DNA of 64,000 nt from Tubiluchus corallicola. Its lineage: Eukaryota; Priapulida; Priapulimorpha; Priapulimorphida; Tubiluchidae. The DNA is taken from NCBI GenBank assembly GCA_030141605.1, contig JAQGDQ010000079.1, positions 310,001 to 374,000 on the forward strand, given 5' to 3'. The notes beneath the pieces were generated by a model. It had not been told where the DNA came from. It searched no databases and worked only from the letters and a program-made list of their open reading frames with translations. Both the position numbers and the translations under genes were made by a program. Shown here piece by piece: positions 52,940 to 64,000 of this stretch. The first letter of the stretch is position 1; the number at the start of each line of letters is the position of its first letter.

Positions 52940-55900
52940 AATTTAAGAGCAGCGCGAACTCCAAGGAAACTTAATGTTAGGCATCAAGCACAGAGTATGT
53001 ATCAAATATTGGAGGTTTGTTGTAATTAAGCATCTAATTGTATCTAAGCCGCATTAGGCCAAACATACTTAAGTGATAAGCACATTGTCATCTTCGAATT
53101 GGAATTGTTTAAGGGCCCGAGGTAGGAGTCGAAACAGAGATAGCAACCAAAATTACGGCATTGTTGTTCAATCACACATGAGTAAACCGCATAGGATTAG
53201 GAACACTCACGTGATAATTAGTTGTGAGTACAGTGCACGCAGGCTAGTCGCATTTAAGCTTAATAATTTACAAGTACTGACAAGAGTTAACCGCACTCGA
53301 CCAGGTATAGTCGGATATAAATATGATCACAGCGTTGCGTTCGTGAATTTGGATCTGAATTCATTCAGCCTTGTTAACACTGTGGCTTAATAAGCAATAC
53401 ACATGTAAATTTTGAAAAAAAGTGAATGATTACAATATGTGTAACACATTTAACAAGTGCAATTCTGTGTTCGTAATGTCATAGCAAGGTTTGTTGTCAG
53501 CAAGACATTTAAGAATTCTACGTAAATGTTTTAGAGGTCTATAGGTATTTACCTGATTTACGAATTTGCTTTTAATGGAATCAATTTCCTGTTCCCTGGT
53601 ATCTAACTCGCGCCTGAGTTCTTGCCTGAGTGCTTCATTTGTATCTTCAAGTTTCATTTTATTCTGTAAGATCACCGGACAATATTTGTTAGACAAAAAA
53701 AATGTATAGACAACAAATTAATAGCGTAAAATAAAGTTATTGGCATTGGCAGTTTCTTAAAATCAATAGCAGAACATTAATATTTTATTAGTCAACGTTC
53801 TTACAACAGTTTATTAGGAAACTTTTCACCTGTTGGAGCTGATCAATCATGTGCATTTTGTCGTGTAGATCTTCCAACTGTTCTTCCAGTGTTGCTTGTA
53901 TGTGTTGCTTTTCTCTCCTGGCTTTCATTAACTGCAATTATTTATCAGTTCATTCTGTGATAACTTAATTGAATTTTCATTTCTTATGATTTACTTTAGG
54001 TGAACCGGGTTTTGGAGTGGAAAGGTAAAGCAAGAATAATTTAACTGTGGTAATAACTAATCACTGGCAGATTCCATGCTGCCTCTACAGTCAAGAATTC
54101 CGTAGGAAAAAGCTCTGAGGAAATATATAAATATGGAACTGTTTTAGGTGTACAAACTTTATTCAAGTCAGTAATCTACAATCTAAGTTCATGTACGTTT
54201 ATTACGCTTATTAGTTCTTCACTCACAATTAGCAAGACATTTTTTGTATTTCGGTTTTGGTTGACGAATTAACGGTAAGGCTTACTTAACGGTTATGATA
54301 GGACTGAAACACTAGGATGATAACACTTTCAAGGATGATGCTCTAAGATGAGACGCAGAAGTTTCCTAGCAAACCTTGAAATCTTCGGAGCTTATACATC
54401 CTCCTTCTACAAGGCAAAATAAACCAGGGCAAAGTAGTAGGTGAAATCACCTAGAGTTATTATTTTTCTGGCAGTCACTCATTTATTTACGCAGTACACG
54501 GCAATTAACACATAGAACATAATTGCAACATAAGAGCTGCGCCCACATCGCAGATATTTTAAAGTAATCTGCATGGCTTCAGGAAGAAACTTATGTTACC
54601 TCCATCTCATCTGATTTATCATAACTGGCTTCCTCTAGTTCAGTTATTTGTGATTTGAGTCGGCGGATGTTATCTCCTAGGCTCGCGTTCTCTGTGGATA
54701 AATCCTGTAAATTCAGTGTACAGAGTTAAATTGCTTAAACCCAAACAACCACATGAAAAAAAAATGAACAAGAAACTGTGTGCAACCTGCTAAACAGCGG
54801 GTGAAAGAAAATAAGCCGGCAGCTGGTTATAAATAACTGCGTGAACAGGAACAGAGTGCACCCGGGAAAGTTGCACAAGTTTAAAATAGTAGAAACTGAC
54901 GCGAAAAACTGGAAAACCAGAAACACAGATCAGGTTTTCATGTCTTTTAAATTCTCGATGTGCGCATTATTGTCGGGTCTCTTTAACACTGAGAAGAAAT
55001 TGTAGTCGAAAAAAGCTGTCATATTCAGCAGTAATTCAGCATTCACAGACATATAGGCTCCATTTTGCGGATTTCTGCCAAACTAGCTTGCAAAAGCATG
55101 CCCGACACGGTGAACAAATTAATGCTTATTAATTATTTAGAAACAAACAAAAGTATTACTTAAAAAATGATAAAAACAAATTAAGCATTTTATTTAATTT
55201 AATTGATTTTATGGTTTAACCTAGTCTAGTAGTTCACTACGTATTGCATTATTAAAACTGCACTTTCCACTTAATTCATTTTACAACATTGAAAACTATA
55301 TTTTTATTAACGCTTAAACTATAAAACAAAAACTGAACAGCACGTAAACGCACAAAATTATATACATCGTGTGGTACATAAAAATGTGCCGTAGTTCAGA
55401 CTACAAGAATATTAGAAGCAAGTTACAGTTTTTAAGTTATAGCTAAAAAACTGGTACTTGTTAAAAAATAAATGCTGGAACATTGTCAGCTAATCATCGA
55501 TTGAAAAATAGCCGCGTTTGCGTATCAATGCATGACAGTAAAACAATAAAGAAATCAACACCATGGTTCTCACCATATAGACAAAGCACTGATAAAGATT
55601 TGTAATAAAAAAATAGGATTTAATCCTCTGCCATAGGGTATCTGGAATTCGTTAAAGAGAGTGTACAATGGCTATACAGAGCTGTTTGATGCTGAAGAAC
55701 TAGAAGCAAAAATTGATGAGTGCTGGGACCAAATACCCGTTAAAGAAATGAGCAACTGTGCCTGTTGTTGGAAGAAACGTTTTCCCACAGTGAAAGGTTT
55801 CTAGTTTACAGTGAAAATGGTGACACACAGAGCACTCGCCGTCAATTTTAACAATAGTGACACACAAAATTTTTCCGATATTTTTTCACATGTTGATTTA

Positions 55901-58165
55901 AACTTTTGTATCTTTGGAAGAATTTAAAGAAATGAACTAAGATTTGTGAAATTTATACATAAGCGTCTGTGTCGTCAACGTGGTAACTTTCAAGCGATTC
56001 CGTTATTTGCTTCTTGTGTCTGAACTCAGTTTACAAACAAAAAGCTAAGTTGTCAGTGTATAAAGTCAATAACAGAAAAGTATAGACGTAACATAATAGC
56101 AAAGACCGAAATGACGCATGTAAGAGTTAAGAAAATGTGAAAATAGAGCAATCTTGAGTGTGTCTTGACCTACTTACACTGATTTCCTTTTTTAAACGAA
56201 TTTTTTCATTCTCCAACATGTTTTTCTCTGACATGTATTTTTCCTTTTCCCATTGCTCAACTTTTACGAGTTCAGTTGATTTTGTTGCTTCCACCTCGAA
56301 TCTGAAAGCCAACAAAAATTCAGCAGTTTAAATTCATTCTGATATTAGTTTATTATCATAGCATCCTCAATAATAAGCAATGATATAATCACTATCTGGT
56401 ACACTTAAATGGATACAAAAAATAATTTGACTAGTTATTTTAGAAAAAAGTGAGTTTTGTTCTAAAGTTCAACTATATTTTTGCTAATCAGAAGGAATTC
56501 TAATTAAGTTTACGCTAACAACATAATAAATAGTTGTTACATAAGACTTGTTGATATTTAATTTAATTGTACACATATTTTCAAGTAACCAGGCTAGAAT
56601 AAATAAATGAGTTCAGAGCTAATGAAGTAATGAGAAATAAATGGGGTAAACTGTCAGAGTAAAAGTAACCATTACATTTTATACTGCAATTATATATTTT
56701 ATACGCAGTGGTCAGTCAATTTTCAGTGATGTCATTATTGATGATGTGGCTGTCTCTATTTTCATCCAATGCCAGTCGAAGAACTCACATTCGAAGACCA
56801 GTAAATACCAGAAATCCTTGTGATACACAAGGGTCAGTGATTTAAAATGTCAAAATGAGACAGAATAGTCAACAAGTGAGATTTACAGAGCACGTACTCA
56901 TATTAGTGTCAAAAAATCTTGCTCTGGGGGTGAAAATAAACTGACCGATAGCAAAAACATTCAAATGTTCATACGTAAAAAATAAATTATATTCTCTTCG
57001 CAGTTCACTGAAGTTGAACAAAATCTTACTTTTTGAGCTTGCGCTCCAGTTGATTATTCTGCTGAAGTTGTTTGTCTAATGATTCACGGAGTTCCGCCAC
57101 TTCTTCTTTCAGTTTTTGATTTTGTTCCCGAATCTTTTCAACTTTACCCTTCTGCAACCTAGCATCAGCTTCTTCATCAGCCAACTGTAAACAACATAAG
57201 CTGTCTAATGTATCACTGTAAAATATATGCCTAATTAGTATGCATGATATAAAATTATAAATTTACAGCAGCAAAAATGTAGAATTATTACTATAAATGT
57301 ATAAATGTAGAGGTCCATGCATAGAATTAATCATTTTTCTATTAGCGAGCAAATGAAATACAAGCGTTGGGTCACTTGTATCACGTCAGATTTATAAGCC
57401 TGTGATTACAAGTTACAACTGACACTGTAAGATGTTCAGTCGCTCTCTTGGATAACTTTCAGTTTTATAAAGGTACCCTGCGTCACTCCAACTGATAAAT
57501 GAAAGCTTGTGACTGTATTGTAGGACTTACGCGTCTTTCAACCTGCTTCTTGGCAGCAGTAAGAGCTTCAATTTCTTCTTCAAATCGTTTCATTTCCTGC
57601 TTCTTCCTGTTCTGTTCGGCTTCTTTCATTGTTCTCTCGTAGCGGTACTTGGCGAGATCTGAAAAGAATCCCACCGTTGATTATGACACAGCTGGTGTTA
57701 ATGTTAGGGTGGCATCCTGAAAAGCAAACGACGCCATCCATTGTCGAGAAAGACCAAGTTTTGGATTTTTGGAAACTGTTTCTTGTGCCATTATCGAAGG
57801 CTTCAATGGAAATGTATAGGGCAAAGCTTAATACGTGAGAGGAAAGATAGACGCATACCGAAAAAGTTCAGCAATGTTTCTAATATTCATGCCCTGGCAT
57901 ACTGCCTATTGGTTACCCGTTTTGTAAAGTAACCAGAGCGCATCTGCTGGGGTCACTAAGACCACCAGTAGCGCGGTCTGTCTGCAGTCTGAGGTAAAAA
58001 GACACGAAAATTCCCTAAGTCTAGGATTATAGGCCATCAACCATAGACGAAAATTCCTCGTAGTGTATGTGTTTCGCTCGTGAGTTGCTAAAGATAGAAG
58101 AACCTTACTAAAGATGATTCCATTACACATTAAACATGACATATCATATGTCATTATTTGTCGTC

Positions 58166-58225
<60 letters not shown>

Positions 58226-60904
58226 GACGGGAGAGAGAGAAGGGAAGGGAAGGGAAGTAAAGAAAGAGAAAGAGAGAAACCAAGAGAAGGAAGAAAGAGA
58301 AAAACTAGACAGGGACAGCCACAAAGCGGGTAAAAATATTCGAAAAGTTGTACGCGAGTAATGACGGCTACCCGAAAACTTTAGAATGTTTTGTCTTCCC
58401 TCTTGCATTAATACGCATTATGATTTCGAGGGTCAAGAGTTATGCAGCAAGGTTGGTTGCAACGCTTAATTAAGTTGGTATCCTCCGTAATGAATCAATT
58501 AATTAAGAATCGGCGTCTGCATCTCATTTCGGCATCAAGGTGTTTTCTGAGAAAGCAAGACCTCTAGACACCTGTGATGCAGATGGGCTTCATGTTATAG
58601 AAAGTCTAAGAAACCACTCGCGCTTTTTTCCCTATGAAAGATTCGATAGTGCTGGCAAGCATCTGGAGGCAATGTGAAACCTAATCTGGGGCAATAATCC
58701 TGCAATGCTACGGGAAGCCATGTAGAACAGAGTAATCCGTTACAGCAAGACGTTTGCCGTTGCGTAGATTCTGTTTAATATAAACCTCCAGAGAAAAACC
58801 TTTAAAAGAGGGAACTCAGGGCATTCTTTCACAGTAATGTCTATAAAACTGACTTATAATCGACCAAGAAAAAGAACTGGCAATGTTTGAAATTAAAATA
58901 ATCATAGCCACAAGTGTTAGCCTTTTATTGCTCTTTACGAATATGTGTAGGGGTTGCCTGCTGTTTAGCTTTATTAACATTAATTTATCACTTTTATACA
59001 CACGTGCAGTTTGCGTAAATAATGATTTTTGTTGTCGGCGACGCCAGCATTATAAACAGTGTTAGTATACAACAGTGTATTACGCATAAACCGGACGGCA
59101 TCTAGCGAGAAGAAAGGAGAAGCAATGTAATCTAGTTCCCTTTAAGCTCAAGCGTATGTTTTTATCATTTATAAGTTTCAGCATTAGGAATGAAGTCCAA
59201 TGAATAAGCATAAAAAGATAAACAGGTTGACTCTCGTTAAATGCGGAAATTAAAAGTAATTAAAATCACTATTCAAGTACATTGGCAATTGATCTTGCTA
59301 ACTGTTTTGAGTGTTCGAGATTATAGACCGATGGGGAACAAAGAAAACTTAGGTAAAATCTCTAGGATACAAAATTTGAATTTAAATCCCACCGTGGTAC
59401 GTATTTATATAGCATACATAATATAATAACGTCACGATAATTAACGATTAACCAATACAATGTCATCTCGCTGTTGCGACTTATTTTATTTTATCCTGTC
59501 AGGTTGTTTTAAGCAAGCTTATAAAAAACTACGTTAAAAATAATTTAAGCTCTTAAAATTTTACACAACTTCGTTCTTACCGTTGTCGTGCTCTTCATCC
59601 ATGCTTGACTCTCGCTCTACACTACGCAATTTCCGGACAGTGGGCTTAGTGTCAGTATCCGGGGTTTTTTTCTGCGGTCCAGTCATCTTTCTGGGGATTC
59701 TACGCTTTGATGACGTTTCAGTAGTGGCCTAAATGATAAAAAACTGTGATGAAAATTTATTAGAAGAATGGTTATGACTAACTAAATGATCGTCTCCGAT
59801 TGTCTGCCAGAAACAATGGTTTTAAATAAGTGTCCAGAGGCACAAACAAAAGGCCCAAAAATGGTGTGTAAAGTCCACTTGACAGATTAAAACCACAAAA
59901 TATATACCTAAGCATTTAATATGCACAAAATATAAACAAAATGTAGGAGAGGAAGAGGAAGAGGCGGATGGTGTACATCTAATAGTAGTAATAGTGGCAC
60001 TAGCAGTGGTATTAAGTGTGAATTAATTATGGTACCCATGTCCTACTATCTATTCTGTTTTTGATCAATAGTGCTTAACAAAACTTTAATCACACTGCTA
60101 ACAGGAAAAAAGTGAAATTTGATCCTGTGTAACAAGAATTGAACTCGAGGTATTAATACACCCGACTAAACGTTCGAATCATTAATATTGATTGGCTACA
60201 TTGACTGACATTAGTATCGAAAGTTAGGAGCTTTCGTTGAACTCAGAGCGCCAGATCGAACATGTAATAATAATAGCATTTTTCAACACGTCTGCACGTC
60301 ACATGAGCCAAAGCCTCTAACCAGCTTTAATCCTCTGGCCAGTAACAAATATCCTTAAGAAGAGACACAAAGCGCGTTTTTAATTCAATATCATGTTAAA
60401 TCGTTTCTTTTGCTAAATTCCTGTTCAATTTTGAACGTTGGACCTTCTCTTGTCGAAGAGTAGCAAAATTGCGCATTTGTCTTACCGACATTACAACTTC
60501 ATAGTCATTTCGGACCGTAGCAACAAAAAAGTAAATTGTGAAACTGGTCAGTGGACTATAAGCGTTTAATTGAGAGTGTGGATCCATGTGGTTCTCGCTA
60601 AGTATACAGTATTGATATTTTATTCAATTCCCTGCATTCAGCCTGAACCTCTAAATGTGGGTTTGATTTTCTTTATCATTCAAGCAATGTTGACATTAAA
60701 ATACATTAATTGAAACGAAGCTGGATCAAAAATATCATTTGGACTAGAAACAGCAATGTGTAAAGTGCTCACATTGTATACTTTGACATCTTCTTTCTTG
60801 CTGCCAGATTTTCCTTCGGGCTTTGTAGAACTTGCTTCGCTTGTGTCGCTATCAACCACTCCATTCACCTGTTTCTCATTCTCCGTCGACATTGTACCTG
60901 ATGC
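47695..60904 (-). CDS. MYO18A: Myosin-XVIII-like coiled-coil tail protein, 5' end unresolved
   Basis: Sixteen phase-consistent exons, 942 codons: 60904-60773, 59728-59581, 57658-57531, 57184-57030, 56301-56178, 54704-54600, 53931-53830, 53663-53553, 52042-51929, 51616-51470, 50922-50809, 50605-50267, 49873-49746, 49484-49281, 48848-48151, 47774-47695. Residues ~95-700 are nearly continuous heptad coiled coil matching the myosin-18A tail in order: KYRYERTMKEA, KKLRRELRRVRALL, LDEAEF, an MVxKxxVRQ segment and LKLAQRRIEDLHKALQDE. The ~240-residue C-terminus is Arg/Asp/Pro/Tyr-rich and disordered. Myosin-18 proteins are poor ATPases that co-assemble with nonmuscle myosin II and link it to membranes. 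No motor exon is present. The first exon follows a good acceptor (TTTTTTGCAG), so it joins something upstream; ATG 60892 could start a headless form or be internal. The symbol marks family only. Confidence 0.82.
48140..48150 (-). other. Splice donor versus read-through stop at the last-but-one myosin exon
   Basis: After …HPNRG the frame reads on into Val-Cys-Lys-Phe and a stop at 48140-48142, but the strong donor GTAAGT at 48150-48145 overlaps it. Splicing to 47774 keeps frame and gives 26 more codons ending …NWYKDVIDPNDM. Retention would shorten the C-terminus. Confidence 0.6.
52370..53125. repeat. Dispersed degenerate repeat in a myosin intron
   Basis: A motif like AAGCTGGGATTNTTTAAGGG then CxCAAgAxAGGAGcCaAAA occurs near 52380, 52483, 52570 and 53095, twice preceded by GGGTAGATGTG(T/C)ACC. 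It looks like an old tandem satellite or transposon fragment in the intron between 51929-52042 and 53553-53663. Confidence 0.55.
52853..52937 (-). repeat. (CA)n/(GCAC)n microsatellite
   Basis: Mixed CACG and CA units, the last 34 bases being pure CA. It lies in a myosin intron. Minus-strand Cys-Val reading frames over it are artefacts. Confidence 0.95.
58167..58303 (+). repeat. (GA)n microsatellite with purine-rich tail
   Basis: About 28 GA units followed by GGGAAGGGAAGGGAAG and AGAAAGA runs, in the myosin intron between 57658 and 59581. Arg-Glu open frames here are artefacts. Confidence 0.95.
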
Positions 60905-62597
60905 CTGCAAAAAATCAATTTTTAAACAGATCTTCTGTAAATGTTAACACTGAAGATTGTTCTTTAGTAGAGCACATACCGTGAGCACTACCGTGAGTCA
61001 GGCTCTCGCCCCTAAAATAGCCTATTCTTTGGTTACCTGCCTCGAGACAGAAAGATAAACAGACATTAATCTGACACGACGTAAAAAATTGTCATTTTTT
61101 AATTTATAATGACATAATTCAAAAATCACACAATTTTACTCTAACTTGCTTAATTTTGATGCACCTCTCTTGCACCATGTCTGGGCACTATGCGCGTACA
61201 TTAAAATGAAGCTGCACTGAACACATGGTTCACCAGATGTGAGGTAACTTTATTTTTCTACTAAGCTTTAGTTTCATATTCTCAGTTCAGCATCCGCATT
61301 ATTTACGTTTCTTTGGTCTTTTGCACTAGACTGGCTTATTTTGCTTACTCAGCACAAACTGTCAGGTTTCAAAATGTAATGTTTACAAACAAAACTTGCA
61401 GGCGTTTCACAATTATTATATTTTATATATAGAAGAGGTGAACTCGAATACTCAACCAAAAAGAGAAATCAGATAGCAAGAGAGAGAGAGGGGGGAAGAC
61501 AGGATGTAAAGGGAAAAGGGAAAGAAGAGAGAGGTAAAGAATGAGAAAGGAGTGGGAGAGAAAAGAAAACAAATAACGAATTTATTGTTAAAACCTTAGC
61601 AAAGAATTCAGACATGCAGGATGAGAAAAGTTAAAATTTGTTTAATATTCATAAGCGACTAAGTTAAGTTTCAATTGTCGTTTGAAGTCCAAATAACTAT
61701 TTAGCTATCAGTTATCTATACATACCATCCGTTTATCCTTAGTCCTATATCTGTATCATAGATGCAGTGTTTTAATTCGTCTTACCTATCTGATAAAATT
61801 GCGGTTTAATCTTTTAAGTCTGCAGTTATAACAGTTTCTACGGTAGAAAATTGATAATGAACACGACTCAAGTTAAGAACCTAAACATTTGGTTTCAATA
61901 ACGAATCTGAAGCTTCATCAATGTTGCTAATAAAAATGGCTGTGATTGTAAAATGTGTCTGATTAAAAATTTGTTTCTCGGCCCTAACTCTTGCATACGT
62001 GTCAGAGCCTCCACCAATAGCAGCCCTAATTCTATATCCTCATGAGAAACTGCTTTCTCAATGCTTTAATTCAACCGTAAGTCTTCTTCTAACTAACCAA
62101 ATATAACAGATTAAAGAGTGTGCAAAAACTTTCCTTATAATCTAAAATATTTTTTAACTGTTACTCAGTTACCACATTTAGGTGGTGAGCATAAGCTTTG
62201 ACATGTAAAAGGAAAGTGAAGACACAAAACTCTACATTTTTGCGTTATTAATCAGATGTTTAAATACAGAAAGAAGTTGTCTAATTAGGCAGCGTAACGT
62301 AATTGTGAGTCACCGGTGGCACAGATTCAGTTTCAGAACATGTCTCAAGTCACACTTCCACTTAGCGCATCTGGAATTGCGTGGCTTCGCTTTTGCCCGA
62401 AAAGAAGAGCGACGTTCGCAGTATGAGAGTTAGAAGAGGAAGCAGAATCATGCAACGACAGAGTCATGCAGATCTTCATCGTAGGTTAATCGTTTTGATT
62501 TTTGTGTCCTCTGTATTGTTGTGCCCTCTCCATGCGCATTGCGCAATACCATAGTTTATTGTGACCAAGAAGTAGATATGCAGGATATTGTAATAAA
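60905..62597. other. Upstream of the myosin exons; possible promoter signals, no gene
   Basis: No myosin motor or further coiled-coil exon found on the minus strand. A purine-rich tract lies at 61471-61572. A less AT-rich stretch at about 62300-62560 contains an NRF1-like palindrome TGCGCATTGCGCA (62533-62545) and could be a promoter for either strand. Confidence 0.35.
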
Positions 62598-62665
62598 ATG
62601 CGATGTGCTGCAAGGAGCCTTTTTGCTTTACTTTTTCTTATCTATATTAATGACTTATCTGTTAA
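62598..62665 (+). pseudogene. Relic of a LINE reverse transcriptase
   Basis: One frame reads ALLFLIYINDLS, matching the PLLFLIYINDLP block of non-LTR (jockey/CR1-like) reverse transcriptases. Just before it, another frame reads VLQGA, where VPQGS is expected, so a frameshift separates them. Nothing else of the enzyme is recognisable nearby. Confidence 0.45.
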
Positions 62666-62895
62666 AGACGCTAGGCCTGGAATCATAACAATTGTTATGT
62701 ACGAAAAGAGCACCTCACGTCTCAAACTGTGCAATGTTTCCTACATACAATATGCTTGGTTTGCAAGAGAGAAATTATGTAGAACAAAACTCTTCGTAGC
62801 TAGCGCGAAGGAATTGTATTTATCTTAAGTTCAAGGTTGCTTAAATCTGGCTACTTAAATAATGAGAGAATTGAGAAATGAATTAAGCCGATGTA

Positions 62896-63111
62896 AAAAA
62901 TAAAAAGAAGTCCGATTAAGCCTGTTTCTCATATTCAAGTCCAGGCTTATTCCCAAAGTTTTCACGTTTTATTAGAATTTCACACAATTATTTATTATTA
63001 CTGAAAAATAAAAAGAAGTCCGATTAAGCCTGTTTCTCATATTCAAGTCCAGGCTTATTCCCAAAGTTTTCACGTTTTATTAGAATTTCACACAATTATT
63101 TATTATTACTG
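62896..63111 (+). repeat. Exact 108-bp tandem duplication
   Basis: 62896-63003 is repeated at 63004-63111 with no difference seen. The unit begins AAAAATAAAAAGAAGTCCG and ends ATTATTATTACTG. AT-rich, no coding signal. The identity implies a recent event. Confidence 0.92.
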
Positions 63112-64000
63112 ATGTCACTATGAAGTTCTGCAAACTTCATACAGCAAATAATCACCTTTAGATTATTCTAGATTTACAGTGTTAAAAAAGTAAACAGAGC
63201 AAGTTAGTCAACGTGAGCAATGTACTGCCTAGATATGCCGAATGGATGGAGCAACTACTTGAATTGAATTGGCCCACCTTGACCATAAAAGACTGTGAAA
63301 TTTAGTGTGAGGATCTGGGTTTCAGTTTTAAAACTAAAGTCTTCCTCATTTCCCTTGTTTGGTATTTGTTTCAAAAGTTTAAGAAGAATTGTGTTACTCC
63401 CTGATTTAAACAGGCATGTTACTTCAGGTAATTTAAAAGAAATTAATAAAACAATATCTTTAGCAGAAAAATTTAATGCTTATGCCACATGTGAATTGCT
63501 TGCCCCACTGAAAGAGATGGATGTCAAAGTTGACGTCACAAGCAAGCCAAAATTCCAACTCTATAATTGCGGCTTGTAGTCGTGTTTCATTTTGGTTTGT
63601 TTGTTCTGCTGCTCGGTAAAAAGTTAAAACTATTTGGCATAAACTCATAAAGTGGCAAGCGAGTCAGTGTCGTTATACCATGCTAAATAAACTTACAGAC
63701 GCTGTTTTTTGGCTTACTATTGACAGACAACAACGGGGTGTCTTCTGTTTCTCTTGTGAAAGTTTAATATACAGTATAATAATTTTAAAAATGGATGTAT
63801 TTTTCCGTACAGTAAAAGCAGCTGGAGTTCGCAAAGATTGAATCTGGATAACTTAGTTTTTTACCATTCTCCGTGGGTAACGTTGTAACAGATGATATTA
63901 ATGATTGCTAGTAGTTTAAGCAAACGATATAGATCATGCAAGATATATATTTATAAAAAGTTTCCTGACGATTCAAGGGATATTGAAGCAGCTATGATCT
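63112..64000. other. No gene recognised
   Basis: AT-rich DNA. A 94-codon plus-strand frame at 63295-63579 has no motif I recognise and no clear splice sites; more likely chance. Confidence 0.35.

Noticed and set aside
58136-58408. Arg/Glu and Ser/Leu repeat frames on both strands
   Set aside because: Product of the GA microsatellite.
47695-60904. Paramyosin, cingulin or muscle myosin rod as identity of the coiled-coil gene
   Set aside because: The segment order KKLRRELRRVRALL, LDEAEF, MVxKxxVRQ and LKLAQRRIEDLHKALQDE follows the myosin-18A tail; the regular 28-residue charge repeat of paramyosin is not apparent.

Overview
The window is nuclear DNA from an invertebrate animal. Genes are split by GT-AG introns, the DNA is AT-rich, introns carry transposon debris and microsatellites, and every recognisable protein is a metazoan family. 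An achatin-like neuropeptide precursor (Gly-Phe/Tyr-x-Asn tetrapeptides between Lys-Arg sites) points to a lophotrochozoan such as a brachiopod, phoronid, nemertean, mollusc or annelid. The phylum cannot be fixed from sequence alone.

Layout, left to right. (1) 1-~4575, minus strand: the 5' part of a BEL/Pao LTR retrotransposon with an uninterrupted gag-pol frame of at least 1361 codons that runs off the left edge, plus a probable initiator-tRNA-Met primer binding site and 5' LTR. (2) 6535-18969, plus: sixteen exons of an ORP5/ORP8-type oxysterol-binding-protein-related lipid transfer protein, from mid-PH domain to the C-terminal membrane anchor. Its first exons are not visible and probably lie left of the retrotransposon. 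(3) 20691-22706, minus: an intronless GT11 alpha-1,2-fucosyltransferase with a very long Gln/Asn-rich stem, tail-to-tail with the ORP gene. (4) 25836-26990, minus: a single-exon PRMT1-type arginine methyltransferase. (5) 28957-29948: a 974-bp non-autonomous DNA transposon with perfect 9-bp target-site duplications. (6) 30873-35399, plus: a complete three-exon 5-hydroxyisourate hydrolase whose introns hold a solo LTR, a hAT-like element with perfect 8-bp duplications and a 265-bp tandem repeat. (7) 36129-38000: a long CT microsatellite, a minisatellite present in two opposite orientations, and a cluster of TTACGTAATG-like motifs. (8) 40202-43660, plus: promoter-like elements (TATA, CRE, CCAAT, a splice donor) and then the achatin-like precursor. 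(9) 47695-60904, minus: sixteen exons (942 codons) encoding the coiled-coil tail and a disordered C-terminus of a myosin-XVIII-like protein. No motor exon is in the window. (10) 60905-64000: no gene recognised, only a LINE relic and an exact 108-bp tandem duplication.

The genes are unrelated housekeeping and signalling genes (ER-contact-site lipid transfer, Golgi glycosylation, arginine methylation, urate breakdown, neuropeptide signalling, actomyosin scaffolding). They do not form a functional cluster. The most distinctive item is the tetrapeptide precursor. The mobile elements with intact insertion footprints, the apparently intact BEL/Pao frame and a GC-AG intron in the myosin gene are the next most useful leads. 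Exon boundaries were placed by eye from splice signals, reading phase and family similarity.
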